The notes beneath the pieces were generated by a model. The model was not told the origin of the DNA and did not search any database. It saw nothing but the letters and a program-made list of their open reading frames with translations. From IMG/VR virus record IMGVR_UViG_3300023174_000643, positions 1 through 23,487 of that record: a stretch of DNA of 23,487 nucleotides; one strand, 5' to 3'. The position numbers and the translations under genes are program-made. Each line of letters starts with the position of its first letter. The first letter of the stretch is position 1. The stretch is from a virus. Of the stretch, positions 15,172 through 23,487 are shown in pieces.

Positions 15172-18100
15172 TTACTCCCTTACCAATGATGAAAATAGAA
15201 CATCGTATGCAGATTTAGCACTAGCATTTGTTGACGCTAATTCTTTTAATCTAGAAATAACATTAACTTTTAACATATCTTTATAGTCCTGAGAATTAGC
15301 ATTTGAGCCAAAGGCTGAGTCCCTTATAGATACATAATTTTCATACTCTTGAACCATAGAATTTAATACGGCTCTAGTATTAGGTTGTACATCTTTAAAT
15401 TTAGGATCATCAAGCATTGAACGTAGGTCTTGGTAAGCCCTTAACTTTTCAACTTTACTTGCTGCACCCTTGCCTAGTTCTACTTGTAACATAGGTCTTA
15501 CGCCTTTAAATTGTGTGGACCAAGTATCCCATTGGTCTTTAAGCATACGACGATATGAATCAGAAAATGCAGTTTTTAAATTAGCATCAAGTTCATCTTT
15601 TTTAGCAAAATACTCTTGCTTATCTTTAGCTGTTTGTACTTCTGATAAGAAATCTGTAAGAGTTTTGTTAACTTTAAGACCTGACTTTTGAAGTAATTTA
15701 TATGCGTTGAAATCAAAATTACCGGATTGTGGAATCAAGAATGAAGCACCTTGAGGATATTTTTTCATAAGTTCAGGATTCTGATTTATCCAGTTAGCAG
15801 CACTTTCTACCGGAGCAATCTTGGCTACTGTAGTTTTATCAGATTCTGAAATCATATAAGGCATTTGATCTGGATAATTCTTTACCCATTCTTTTGTTGT
15901 CTTATCGATATCAAAATTATTAGCAGATAACATTTGATTAAAGACTTGTTTATAGTTGGTAGCACCATTGTCTCTTACCCATTTAGCCATATCTGACTTT
16001 AAGGTTATTTGAGGAGAAGCAGGTGCAACAAAACCAAAAGCAAATCGTAATAACAATACAGTTAATGTAGAGGATTGCAATTTATCTTGATAGTTAGCAA
16101 TTTCACCTTCAGTTGGTGGAACTTCTAATCCAGTTGCTGGGTCAATTTTAGGTTTTAGCCCGTGACCTGTAGCCTCAAGATAGGTTGCTGCCTTGCGATA
16201 AGCGGAAGCATATTGAGAATTACGTTCATCTCTATTTAAAGTCTGTAGTAACCGGTTTATATGTGATGGAAATACTGCAGAAACTAAAGGTTGATCTACT
16301 CCGTATGATCCTAATAGATAACCCTCAAGATCTTTAATTTGAGGTATAGCTGCACCAACAAAACTTAATGGTACTGCCGCTAAAGGACCAGCAAATGTAG
16401 GAAATAATGAATCAGGGTTTAAAGATGGTGTAATCATCTTTAGTTTAGCACCAAATTCTAAAGGTGCTGGAACTTTAAACGCATCTTTCCAACCAAATAT
16501 ATTAGTAACTCTAGACATTACAGAGTAAACAGGTGCTAATCCTGGATAGAAAAAGTATTGATCTCCGTTATCATCTGTTTGTACAAAACCAGAATGGGTA
16601 ATGCCTTCATAAGTAAGTGATGCACGAGTCAATGCTTCTGGATTGTACCTAACGGTACGACCTACGCGACGATAAAAATCTTCAGTAGCACGATAGAATC
16701 GTGCAAAATTGCGAATAGACATAGAAAGTTGACTGCGAACTTGAGGATTATCTACATAAGACAATACTCGGTTCTTTGCAATATCTTCGGCTATGGCAAT
16801 AATTTGTTTTTTAGCGTTAGTCTCTGCTTTTATTAAAGCTTCGCCAGTTTTACCAGCAGTTGCTTTTTCCATAAAGGCTTTTTCAAACCCTGTTTTATCC
16901 ATAGTTTTACGAACGTTAATTACAGCGTCTTGTACTAGAGGTATTCTAGACATACGGGAGTTTGCTGCACCCATAATATCCCAACCTTTTTCCATAATAC
17001 CAGTAGCAAAATTATTATTATCTAATACAGGTATAAGAGTTGGACCTGAAATAAATTCAGGGGCAAGATCAAATTGACCTTTACCAGGAATATGAGTTAA
17101 GTTAATTCCTTCAGAGTTAACAATTACGTTTCCGTCTTTGTCCACCTTGCGAACTTTACTTAGTAAATCGGTATTGATATCACCGTTACGTTTACTAAAA
17201 TATGGTTTTACTGAATCGTAAATTGCTTCAGCGTGACGTTGTGTAGTTACACCATTTTTAGTATATAATTGAAAACGAGCGAGATCTTTTTCTGGAAGAT
17301 TATCTAGATACTTGCGAATATTGTTAATAGCATCTACACGAGCAATTTTAGGGTCTAAATTTTTAATAGCCAAAGCGCCAAGATCAGAATTAGCGTTAAC
17401 GGCAATAGACATTAACCAAGATACTCTATTTTCTTGACTTAATACTGGATTAAAATTGTCAAATGAGGTACCGGTTTGTTGTTTATATTTAATACCGTCT
17501 ACTTCAAATGCTTCTACTTTTCCATACTTAGATACGTCATCTGTAACGTTTAAATATTGACTAGCACCACGAAGGGAATTTTTTCCACCTTCAGATACTG
17601 CTTCTGATAAAGCATCAATATCGCCAAGTAGTGTGTGCTCAGCTATTATTTCAGCACCGCGTTTATCTAGTTTTTGACCTATACCATCTTCAATAACTGC
17701 TCTGGCTTGAATAGCACGAACAGCATTAACATCGCCTTTATCAATTGCTTTGGCAACTTCTTCTTGATATTTAGCAATATCATCTCTATGAATAAACTTA
17801 TTTATAAAACCTAAGTTACCATCTTTCTTTGCTACATTTAATCTTGTAGAAAGAAACTTGCCTTTAACAATTCCCCAAGGAGAATCACCAATAGCAACGT
17901 GAACACCTAGATCTTCTGCTGCATTACGAATAACGAAACGAGGACCAGCAAGGGTACCAAACACCCAAGCAGATGTTATTTTATCAGCCCATTTTTTATA
18001 ATTAGGACCAAACATTCTAGTAAGTAATGCGCCTTTAGCAGCATAACTATCTAAATCCATAACTGAAGGAACTGAAATACCAGATGATAATTGCCAGTCT

Positions 18101-19869
18101 AATACCGCTAATTCTTGTCCATCAAATTCTGCTGGGTTATAAGAAACTGTTTTTTCTTTACCAGTTAAAGAATCAATTTCTTTTTTAAGTATAGTTGGAG
18201 CATAGCGTTGTTTTCTAGCAAACTGTTGTTCAAGTTGAACTAAACCTGAATCGGATTTGTTCCATCCACGAACTTCAGCAAGTGTTCCCCAAATACCTTG
18301 AAATATTTGACGCTTCTGTCCTTCATCACCAGCGGCAAAAGCCTCTGAAATAATTTTAGAATGATATCTAGTATTGCCTAAACGAGCTAATCTATATACT
18401 TGAGTAGCAGCATCAGGGCTATTGACATCAAAAAAGTTATTTGCAAAATAAGGAGTGGTAGCAAACTTTTGAGCAAAACGATCTATCTTGCCTTGAATTT
18501 GATTTAATCCTAAACGGATAGCACCGTCTTGTTTAATTTTACCAACTGCTTTTTCTGCTTGACCTATTGCTTCAGCGTTTTTACCTAAATTGGTAATAAT
18601 TGTTTCAGGGGTTGCACCTATACCGTAAAGATTACGAACTAAGGTTTGACCAATTTTATCAATATTAAGAATTTTATTACCGGTAGTTAATGCTACAACT
18701 CTAGTTTTACGAGCAAAATCTAATTGAGGAATTAAAGGAGTTTTACGAGCAGCTTGGCCTTTAAGAATAAAAGTTGTATCTTGAACATTTTTTAAATAAT
18801 TACTTGCAGTAGGAGCGTCCTTAACACCAGCTTTAATAAATTCATCTACTGCTGAAGGACCAAACTCAGGAGCTAAACGTCTTAACTGAGTTGATGACTT
18901 TTCCATTGCAGCAAGATCGCCTGCTTTACGGGCTTTAGATAGATTATCTAGTTCAGTTCCATATACATTAAAGAAATTTGAAACTTTAGGATTAGAAAAT
19001 ACACGATCTACTTGTGCTTCATTATTTATAGCGCCAAGTAAAGAGCGACCATAAGTTTGTTGTTCCTTGCCTATAACGTTATAAAGTAACCAATCACCAG
19101 CATCATATGCTTTTTTGGCTTTACCTAATGCAAGGGTTGGATCTGCAAATATGCGGTATGCCGCATCTACTGTTCCAGAAATACCTTTGTATAAAAAACC
19201 TGAACCTTCTAAAGATCCTGGTAATAATAAGTTAGCTACAAAACGTCCTGGAGAATATTTTGCTGCTTGAACAGCATCTAAAGCATCTTGGAATAAAGGA
19301 TCTTTATTTTGTGCAGCATCTGCTGCAATCTTTTTTTCTTCGTCAGTTCCGTTAATTGCAATATCAGCAAGGCGTTGACCTTGTGCTACTTTAGTTGCAA
19401 CTGAAATATAATTGTTACCAAATTTTCTTTTAGCGTCAGCAATACGACCTGGACTGAATACGTTATCGCCTTTATCGTTTGCTATTTCAAATGCTTTACC
19501 AATATCAACACCTTGGTCTACAGCGATAGCACCGGTTCGATAAACACGGGTCATAAAATCTGATACTTCGTTTAATGCTTTAAAAGGGGCAGCAATTACT
19601 TCTTTAGTGCCTTGACCTAAGTAATGAAAAGCATTACCTAACCAACCACGCTTTGCTGCTAATTTAGGATCTTCTCCACCAAACATAGCAACGTGAGCAT
19701 TTTGTTGATCTTGTGGTAATGAAGCAAAAGTTTGTTGTGCATACTCTACAGGCATTGCTAATAGGTTACGGTGTGAATCTACCAGTTTACCTAAGCCATC
19801 CATTTGTGCTTGTTCAGCAGGAGTAAGTCCTGCTTGTGCAGCAGCAGCTTTAATATTTATACTAGCCAC
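15172..19869 (-). CDS. Giant head-associated / candidate internal virion protein (1565 aa, GTG start)
   Basis: The largest gene here. Begins MASINIKAAAAQAGLTPAEQ at a GTG (19869) preceded by AGAGG. Mostly helical with many Lys/Asp/Ala/Gln residues. Hydrophobic or amphipathic stretches lie near residues 626-665 (TSAWVFGTLAGPRFVIRN), 1150-1175 (FAGPLAAVPLSFVGAAI) and 1265-1285 (LTVLLLRFAFGFVAPA). An Arg/aromatic segment near 1040-1070 contains SIRNFARFYRATEDFYRR. No lysozyme, ADP-ribosyltransferase, protease or polymerase motif was recognised. Lying between portal and scaffold, it is in the place where phages encode minor head or ejected proteins. A tape measure is less likely, because those follow the major tail gene downstream of the capsid. 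Function as an ejection protein is inference. Confidence 0.8.
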   Translation of the reverse strand: MASINIKAAAAQAGLTPAEQAQMDGLGKLVDSHRNLLAMPVEYAQQTFASLPQDQQNAHVAMFGGEDPKLAAKRGWLGNAFHYLGQGTKEVIAAPFKALNEVSDFMTRVYRTGAIAVDQGVDIGKAFEIANDKGDNVFSPGRIADAKRKFGNNYISVATKVAQGQRLADIAINGTDEEKKIAADAAQNKDPLFQDALDAVQAAKYSPGRFVANLLLPGSLEGSGFLYKGISGTVDAAYRIFADPTLALGKAKKAYDAGDWLLYNVIGKEQQTYGRSLLGAINNEAQVDRVFSNPKVSNFFNVYGTELDNLSKARKAGDLAAMEKSSTQLRRLAPEFGPSAVDEFIKAGVKDAPTASNYLKNVQDTTFILKGQAARKTPLIPQLDFARKTRVVALTTGNKILNIDKIGQTLVRNLYGIGATPETIITNLGKNAEAIGQAEKAVGKIKQDGAIRLGLNQIQGKIDRFAQKFATTPYFANNFFDVNSPDAATQVYRLARLGNTRYHSKIISEAFAAGDEGQKRQIFQGIWGTLAEVRGWNKSDSGLVQLEQQFARKQRYAPTILKKEIDSLTGKEKTVSYNPAEFDGQELAVLDWQLSSGISVPSVMDLDSYAAKGALLTRMFGPNYKKWADKITSAWVFGTLAGPRFVIRNAAEDLGVHVAIGDSPWGIVKGKFLSTRLNVAKKDGNLGFINKFIHRDDIAKYQEEVAKAIDKGDVNAVRAIQARAVIEDGIGQKLDKRGAEIIAEHTLLGDIDALSEAVSEGGKNSLRGASQYLNVTDDVSKYGKVEAFEVDGIKYKQQTGTSFDNFNPVLSQENRVSWLMSIAVNANSDLGALAIKNLDPKIARVDAINNIRKYLDNLPEKDLARFQLYTKNGVTTQRHAEAIYDSVKPYFSKRNGDINTDLLSKVRKVDKDGNVIVNSEGINLTHIPGKGQFDLAPEFISGPTLIPVLDNNNFATGIMEKGWDIMGAANSRMSRIPLVQDAVINVRKTMDKTGFEKAFMEKATAGKTGEALIKAETNAKKQIIAIAEDIAKNRVLSYVDNPQVRSQLSMSIRNFARFYRATEDFYRRVGRTVRYNPEALTRASLTYEGITHSGFVQTDDNGDQYFFYPGLAPVYSVMSRVTNIFGWKDAFKVPAPLEFGAKLKMITPSLNPDSLFPTFAGPLAAVPLSFVGAAIPQIKDLEGYLLGSYGVDQPLVSAVFPSHINRLLQTLNRDERNSQYASAYRKAATYLEATGHGLKPKIDPATGLEVPPTEGEIANYQDKLQSSTLTVLLLRFAFGFVAPASPQITLKSDMAKWVRDNGATNYKQVFNQMLSANNFDIDKTTKEWVKNYPDQMPYMISESDKTTVAKIAPVESAANWINQNPELMKKYPQGASFLIPQSGNFDFNAYKLLQKSGLKVNKTLTDFLSEVQTAKDKQEYFAKKDELDANLKTAFSDSYRRMLKDQWDTWSTQFKGVRPMLQVELGKGAASKVEKLRAYQDLRSMLDDPKFKDVQPNTRAVLNSMVQEYENYVSIRDSAFGSNANSQDYKDMLKVNVISRLKELASTNASAKSAYDVLFSSLVRE

Positions 19870-20282
19870 TACAAACCTCTAGATGCAGCTTGTTGGTAAA
19901 GAACGCCTATCTCGCCTGTAGTATCATAAGGTAATAGTTTTGCTAAAGTTGTTGATAGTTTAGTAGAAGCAACTCCTTGTTGCATCATAAGTGCTTCTGG
20001 TCCTGCACCTGGCCCTACAGAAATACCGTGAGTAATTGGTTCTTGTGGGCGTTGAGTTGGTGCAAATAATGGAGTTATTGGTGCTTGACTTGCTGCGCTA
20101 GTTACTTCTGATGTTGGTGCTGGACGTACATCTGGAGTCTTAGCAATAGGTGCACCTGATGCTATTTCACCCATTTGCTTTTGATCACCATAAAAATTAG
20201 CTGGCATACGATCTAAACGCTTTGCGTATTTGCCTGGACCTGATGCTCCCTTAATTGGGTTAACTGCGTCTTCAAGCGCCAT
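19869..20282 (-). CDS. Hypothetical head-region protein (137 aa)
   Basis: A 137-aa protein starting MALEDAVNPIKGASGPGKYA; Pro/Ala/Gly-rich and probably extended in the middle, with a helical C-terminus (LAKLLPYDTTGEIGVLYQQA). The start is clear: AGGAGG six bases before ATG at 20282. Proteins with this C-terminal LLPYDxTGEI pattern are, to my memory, found beside portal genes in actinobacterial phages, but the role is unknown. The stop TAG (19869-19871) shares one base with the GTG start of the 1565-aa gene, so the two are translationally coupled. Confidence 0.7.
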   Translation of the reverse strand: MALEDAVNPIKGASGPGKYAKRLDRMPANFYGDQKQMGEIASGAPIAKTPDVRPAPTSEVTSAASQAPITPLFAPTQRPQEPITHGISVGPGAGPEALMMQQGVASTKLSTTLAKLLPYDTTGEIGVLYQQAASRGL

Positions 20283-20493
20283 CTTGGTCCTCCTGAATCT
20301 TCTCTAAGTCGTTAGCAAAATCTTCCCAAACCTTCTTGACTTTGCTTTCTCTGTTTGCGTTATAAATTGATAATTCTAATAATTCTTCTGTAAATGTTGA
20401 AAAACTTTGTGCAAGGTTGTGTAAAAAACCTGTAATAACTACCAAGAAATCTGAATGGTGTACTGGGCGTGGGACTTTATCTCTGTCATCCAC
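20272..20493 (-). CDS. Hypothetical helical protein (73 aa, GTG start)
   Basis: A 73-aa protein opening MDDRDKVPRPVHHSDF, followed by a hydrophobic helix (FLVVITGFLHNLAQSF) and an acidic/basic helical tail (ESKVKKVWEDFANDLEKIQEDQ). GTG at 20493 is preceded by GGAG with seven-base spacing; an ATG at 20489 is in another frame. It overlaps the following gene by 11 bases, so translation of the two is probably coupled. The hydrophobic stretch could be one membrane helix or a buried helix. No family is recognised. Likely a small head protein, from place only. Confidence 0.68.
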   Translation of the reverse strand: MDDRDKVPRPVHHSDFLVVITGFLHNLAQSFSTFTEELLELSIYNANRESKVKKVWEDFANDLEKIQEDQDGA

Positions 20494-20514
20494 GCCAGTA
20501 CTCCGATCTAATAA

Positions 20515-20655
20515 TTAACCCTTTTTTACTTTGTTTCCTTTGCGAGCTGCTGCTGTGTAGCCAAAATATGTCTTTCCGCCTGCTGGCTTAGAAGTATCCT
20601 TCTTGCCCTCAACTGGCTTTGACATAGGAGCTGATGCTCTTGATCCTTTGTTCAT
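20515..20655 (-). CDS. 46-aa Lys/Gly-rich basic protein
   Basis: Short gene 17 bases after the portal stop. ATG at 20655 is preceded by a very strong ribosome site (AGGGGGTG, six bases upstream). The product begins MNKGSRASAPMSKPVEGKKD, contains KTYFGYTAAARKGNK and ends KVKKG. It is strongly basic with no Cys and no membrane segment. I do not know its family; compact basic proteins of this sort recur further down this operon. The strong ribosome site and the tight fit between flanking genes argue it is translated. Confidence 0.7.
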   Translation of the reverse strand: MNKGSRASAPMSKPVEGKKDTSKPAGGKTYFGYTAAARKGNKVKKG

Positions 20656-20672
20656 TGTTCACCCCCTTTACT

Positions 20673-22421
20673 TTATGCCGCGCCGCCGATTGAGGCGAGC
20701 AATGATGCAATGTCAGGTTTACCTTGTGGTTGTTGGCCAGGAGCAGGGGCCGCACCGCCAGTTTGTACTGGAGTAGGCTGCGAGGCAGGGACGGGGGCCA
20801 TACCTGCTGCTGGCATCTGAGGCAACGGGGTTGCCTGCGGTTGTGGTTCAAGCGCAAAGGCTTTTTCCACAATGTTTTCAATCTGCATACCTTTTTGCCG
20901 TCCTTGAATTACTTCGGCAATGCGGTTAATGATTTGTGAAGGATCTTGTCCTTGTGCTGCAAGTGCTGGAATTGCTTGAGCATATTGTGCTACAGCAACT
21001 CTTAGTGCATCACGCATTTCTTCGATATCAACTTTTTGCTCTTCTTGAGTAACGTTAATCTCAACTGGAATCTCTCGTCTTACATAATCACGAGATACAA
21101 GTTTATCGCTACGCATCTGTAGTAATGCAATAACTGCACGGTTAGGATCTAGTCCTGACATAATTCCGTAGCGGACATCTACAGTGTAATCACCGTTGAT
21201 AGCACGGGCTGGAACATACTTCATTGTGAACGGAGTACCGTCATCAATTCCGCGAATCTCTTTTACTTTGCTACCAAATAGTTTCTCATCTACTTCAAAG
21301 CAGAGACCAATTAACTCAGTAAATACTCTAGCGAACTGTGCTTGTGCTGCTTTGATCTGTGTATCAAATCCAGCCTGTAATGCTTGAACACCGCGACCTG
21401 TTACAACGGATGCGTCTAATTGACCAGAGCGAGATTCAGGATAACGAGCACCCATACGAAGTTCACGCTCTAATACACCTGACTCTTGGAATACACCAGC
21501 AGGAAGTTCTAATGGAACTCGACGGATAGATTGTGGATTAGATGACCGCATAATCGCATCTGGTCCCAAAGCAAGTTCTTGTACATCTTGTGGAATAGCA
21601 ATAGGTGCTTGGATAGATTTTTCAGCAGCTTGAATCTGTAGTACTGCAAAACGAGCACGTGCTAACTGAACTGCTAGTACATCATCGAACTGTCCACGAG
21701 CCTCACCATCAATAGATGGACGGAAGGCAACACGAGCCATACACTTTCCGATTGGATTAGGTGTACGGGCTAGAACTAAATCTTTACGCTCTGGTACATA
21801 AATAGTATCTTGATCTTTATCGTGGTAACGAACTAAAGAAAGATATGGAGAGCCTGGTGTAAATAAATTCTTATTTAAAATCTGATCTGCATACTCTGGA
21901 TATAGTGATGCCAAAGTCTGTGCATCCATACCAACGATCTGTGTTAAAGATAAACAACGACCAAAGCGGTCAATCTCTGGGTATGAGCCAAATGGGTTGA
22001 TAAGTTTAATTGTTGGATCATTGTTCTCATAATCAAGATCAATCATACCAATCATCATTCCGTAGGTGTTATACCAATCAGCACCGGTATACATCTGAAC
22101 TTGTAGTTCGGAACGGTCTATATAATAATTTGCAATACGAGCACGGGTGTCTGCTGCTTTACGAGCGGCATCTGAAACCATATTAGAAGCAGAGCAACTA
22201 AATGTTGGTAGAGGTGCCATTGCCTCCGCTAGATCACGAGCGGAAACGTCAATAAGGTTAGCGATGAGAGGCTTTGGATATTCCTCTGAAAACATCGACG
22301 GATAAACTTTAGATATATCGCCTTGACGAACTGATAGTACATCACGCATACGTCCATCGCGTTGAGCGTACTTAGTTTGTAGACGAGATACCTTAGCAGT
22401 GATCTCTCTTATATTTAACAA
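20673..22421 (-). CDS. Portal protein (582 aa, TTG start)
   Basis: Forms the dodecameric ring at the capsid vertex through which DNA is packaged and ejected. Size (582 aa), position directly after terL and sequence style fit a phage portal: N-terminal helical region, KPLIANLIDVSARDLAEAMAP, then an aromatic-rich segment around YNTYGMMIGMIDLDYEN and INPFGSYPEIDRFGR, a middle helix rich in Gln/Ala (VQLARARFAVLQIQAAEKSI), and a Pro/Gln/Ala-rich flexible C-terminus. The start is TTG at 22421, preceded by AAGGAA with five-base spacing; the codons read TTG TTA AAT ATA. The next in-frame Met is residue 25 and would remove the conserved-looking N-terminus. The assignment rests on position plus pattern, since portals diverge strongly in sequence. 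Confidence 0.83.
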   Translation of the reverse strand: MLNIREITAKVSRLQTKYAQRDGRMRDVLSVRQGDISKVYPSMFSEEYPKPLIANLIDVSARDLAEAMAPLPTFSCSASNMVSDAARKAADTRARIANYYIDRSELQVQMYTGADWYNTYGMMIGMIDLDYENNDPTIKLINPFGSYPEIDRFGRCLSLTQIVGMDAQTLASLYPEYADQILNKNLFTPGSPYLSLVRYHDKDQDTIYVPERKDLVLARTPNPIGKCMARVAFRPSIDGEARGQFDDVLAVQLARARFAVLQIQAAEKSIQAPIAIPQDVQELALGPDAIMRSSNPQSIRRVPLELPAGVFQESGVLERELRMGARYPESRSGQLDASVVTGRGVQALQAGFDTQIKAAQAQFARVFTELIGLCFEVDEKLFGSKVKEIRGIDDGTPFTMKYVPARAINGDYTVDVRYGIMSGLDPNRAVIALLQMRSDKLVSRDYVRREIPVEINVTQEEQKVDIEEMRDALRVAVAQYAQAIPALAAQGQDPSQIINRIAEVIQGRQKGMQIENIVEKAFALEPQPQATPLPQMPAAGMAPVPASQPTPVQTGGAAPAPGQQPQGKPDIASLLASIGGAA

Positions 22422-22430
22422 TTAAATTCC

Positions 22431-22619
22431 TTACATACCCTGATCGGTTTGACCTGCAACGTTGGTAGGCCATTCAACTTTGTCTTTAGCAGATGCTTCT
22501 GCTTTAGCTGCCATATACTTTGTATTAGCAACCATAGATGGTGTAGGCATTGTGATAGCGCCTTTATCTACGTAGACCTCTTCGCCTTCGGCGTTAGTGA
22601 CCCAACTTGTTTGTCCCAT
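22431..22619 (-). CDS. Small hypothetical protein between terminase and portal (62 aa)
   Basis: A 62-aa soluble protein starting MGQTSWVTNAEGEEVYVDKG and ending GQTDQGM, with an Ala/Lys-rich centre. I do not recognise a family. The start is set at 22619, where AAGGAG lies six bases upstream of ATG; an upstream ATG at 22667 in the same frame would overlap the terminase by 38 bases and has no such ribosome site. The stop (TAA at 22431) is 9 bases before the portal start. The TerL-portal position suggests a packaging or portal accessory role, but that is inference from place only. Confidence 0.75.
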   Translation of the reverse strand: MGQTSWVTNAEGEEVYVDKGAITMPTPSMVANTKYMAAKAEASAKDKVEWPTNVAGQTDQGM

Positions 22620-22629
22620 TGTTTTCTCC

Positions 22630-23487
22630 TTAGATGAACTGTGTGTCCTTCTCCGCAAGTAGTTCATCGATGTTGACTACTACTCGTTTGCTCTTTTCAT
22701 AACTTGATAGGAATGGATTTCTCATATGATGCTTTGCATACTGTCCGTAATTAAGCATCTCTCTTGCTCTGATCTCGCAGAACCAAAGAGCCATTACCAT
22801 ATCGGTCTTACCCTTAGTAGTCGGAGACCAAGTTATCAACTGCTCGATTAAAGCTTTGACGTTCTCGGTTTGATCACTAGGTAAATGTATTAAGTTATCT
22901 CGATGGTGCTTGCCATCGGCTAATTGCTTTGTACCAAATAGGGTGGACATAGATGCCACACCGAAACCTGAATCCCATTTATTAGCACCGGTATGGTGTT
23001 CTTTTAAAACTACACCTCTTGATGCTAAGTGCATCTTGATACCTTCGTCTTGGGTTAAGAAAGCTTGGAAGGCGTTCTTCTCGACGATCCATTCACTAGG
23101 TTTGTAAATATCGGTCCAGTCAAAAATAAGTTGCCTAATTTGTGCCGGAGTAGGTCGAGTAATCTTATGAGCGTCCACAATATAACGCTTGTGGCTGATG
23201 CGATCAATAGCATAACAAACAACAGCAGTGTCACCAACCATAGCAGGATCAAGGCCACAAATGAAAGTGAATCCGTTAAGGTCTTTAGGATGCCCCGGAT
23301 AACCTGCATTAAGAGGACCAGCCTTTCTCATACCATCAATAGATCCTCTAACACATATTGGATCAAATATGGCATCATCTGAAATATCTTGTTGTTGGTA
23401 AATCAAAGCCCAGGTTGAAGCGTCCATAGATTGACGTTCGTTAAATAGGTTGCGACCATTCCATCTTGGGTATAGGCCGTCTTCATT
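22630..23487 (-). CDS. terL: Terminase large subunit (C-terminal nuclease part), 5' end outside window
   Basis: Motor and nuclease that cuts and packages phage DNA at the portal. The frame stays open upstream of the first internal ATG (23427) to the window edge, reading a WNGRNLFNER-type segment followed by WALIYQQQ, the usual end of the terminase ATPase domain; 285 codons are visible and the ATPase motifs are off-window. The RNase H-like nuclease is recognisable: GLDPAMVGDTAVVCYAID gives the first acidic residue, WIVEKNAFQAF the second (Glu) region, and KTDMVMALWF the last Asp before the terminal helix. Family knowledge: this order of acidic residues is the metal-binding nuclease centre of TerL. 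The stop codon (22630-22632) overlaps the Shine-Dalgarno of the next gene. The ATG at 23427 is internal, not the real start. Confidence 0.93.
   Translation of the reverse strand, partial: NEDGLYPRWNGRNLFNERQSMDASTWALIYQQQDISDDAIFDPICVRGSIDGMRKAGPLNAGYPGHPKDLNGFTFICGLDPAMVGDTAVVCYAIDRISHKRYIVDAHKITRPTPAQIRQLIFDWTDIYKPSEWIVEKNAFQAFLTQDEGIKMHLASRGVVLKEHHTGANKWDSGFGVASMSTLFGTKQLADGKHHRDNLIHLPSDQTENVKALIEQLITWSPTTKGKTDMVMALWFCEIRAREMLNYGQYAKHHMRNPFLSSYEKSKRVVVNIDELLAEKDTQFI

Noticed and set aside
15172-19869. Giant protein as tape measure
   Set aside because: It lies before scaffold and capsid genes, not after tail-tube genes, and lacks an evident long coiled-coil and tape-type repeats.
20609-20881. 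Minus-strand 90-aa frame overlapping the portal 3' end
   Set aside because: Mostly inside the portal gene in another frame; the real gene there is the 46-aa one at 20515-20655 with a strong ribosome site.
22620-22667. Longer start for the 62-aa gene (MNYLRRR...)
   Set aside because: Would overlap the terminase end; ATG at 22619 has an ideal AAGGAG.

Overview
The window is one uninterrupted block of a tailed dsDNA bacteriophage (Caudoviricetes) genome. It is the late, virion-structure half, and every supported gene (36) reads on the minus strand, so transcription runs from 23487 towards 1. Both edges cut a gene: the large terminase subunit lacks its N-terminus at the right edge, and a large tail protein lacks its C-terminus at the left edge. 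DNA is AT-rich by eye. No tRNA, integrase, lysis, replication or CRISPR feature is visible. The small-gene repertoire (WQRKEGKNP-type and GTLxSGSxK-type mini-proteins) and the capsid-module style remind me of phages of Actinomycetota, including uncultured freshwater ones. That host guess is inference with low confidence.

Layout in transcription order. (1) Packaging and portal, 23487-20515: TerL nuclease domain, a 62-aa protein, the portal protein (TTG start), a 46-aa basic protein. (2) Head interior, 20493-12600: 73-aa and 137-aa proteins, then three large proteins of 1565, 447 and 407 aa between portal and scaffold, best read as internal, minor-head or ejection proteins. (3) Capsid, 12470-10638: scaffold, N4-gp56-type HK97-fold major capsid protein, and a 116-aa protein. 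Two inverted repeats precede the scaffold and a strong hairpin follows the capsid gene. (4) A cluster of nine mostly tiny proteins, 10641-8853; seven of them are Lys/Arg-rich or Cys-bearing and they are joined by ATGA or TAATG overlaps. (5) Adhesion and tail module, 8856-1: a BppU-like beta protein, a 517-aa collagen-like fibre with 74 Gly-X-Y triplets, a mini collagen-like protein, a GT2 glycosyltransferase with a TPR-like tail, a connector-like 300-aa protein, a fibre protein and its shorter paralogue, three tandem paralogous beta-rich proteins, an HNH endonuclease, a 74-aa helical protein, and the start of a large tail protein.

How it works together: terminase and portal load DNA into a shell built by scaffold and capsid protein. 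The big head proteins are probably packaged and ejected. The fibre and adhesin module supplies host recognition, and the glycosyltransferase lying among threonine-rich collagen fibres may modify them. No tape-measure, tail-tube or sheath gene is seen between capsid and fibre genes, so the visible gene set fits a short-tailed particle better than a long-tailed one, although the left side of the genome is not in view. No stretch above 300 bases lacks a gene; the longest gap is 129 bases (12471-12599).
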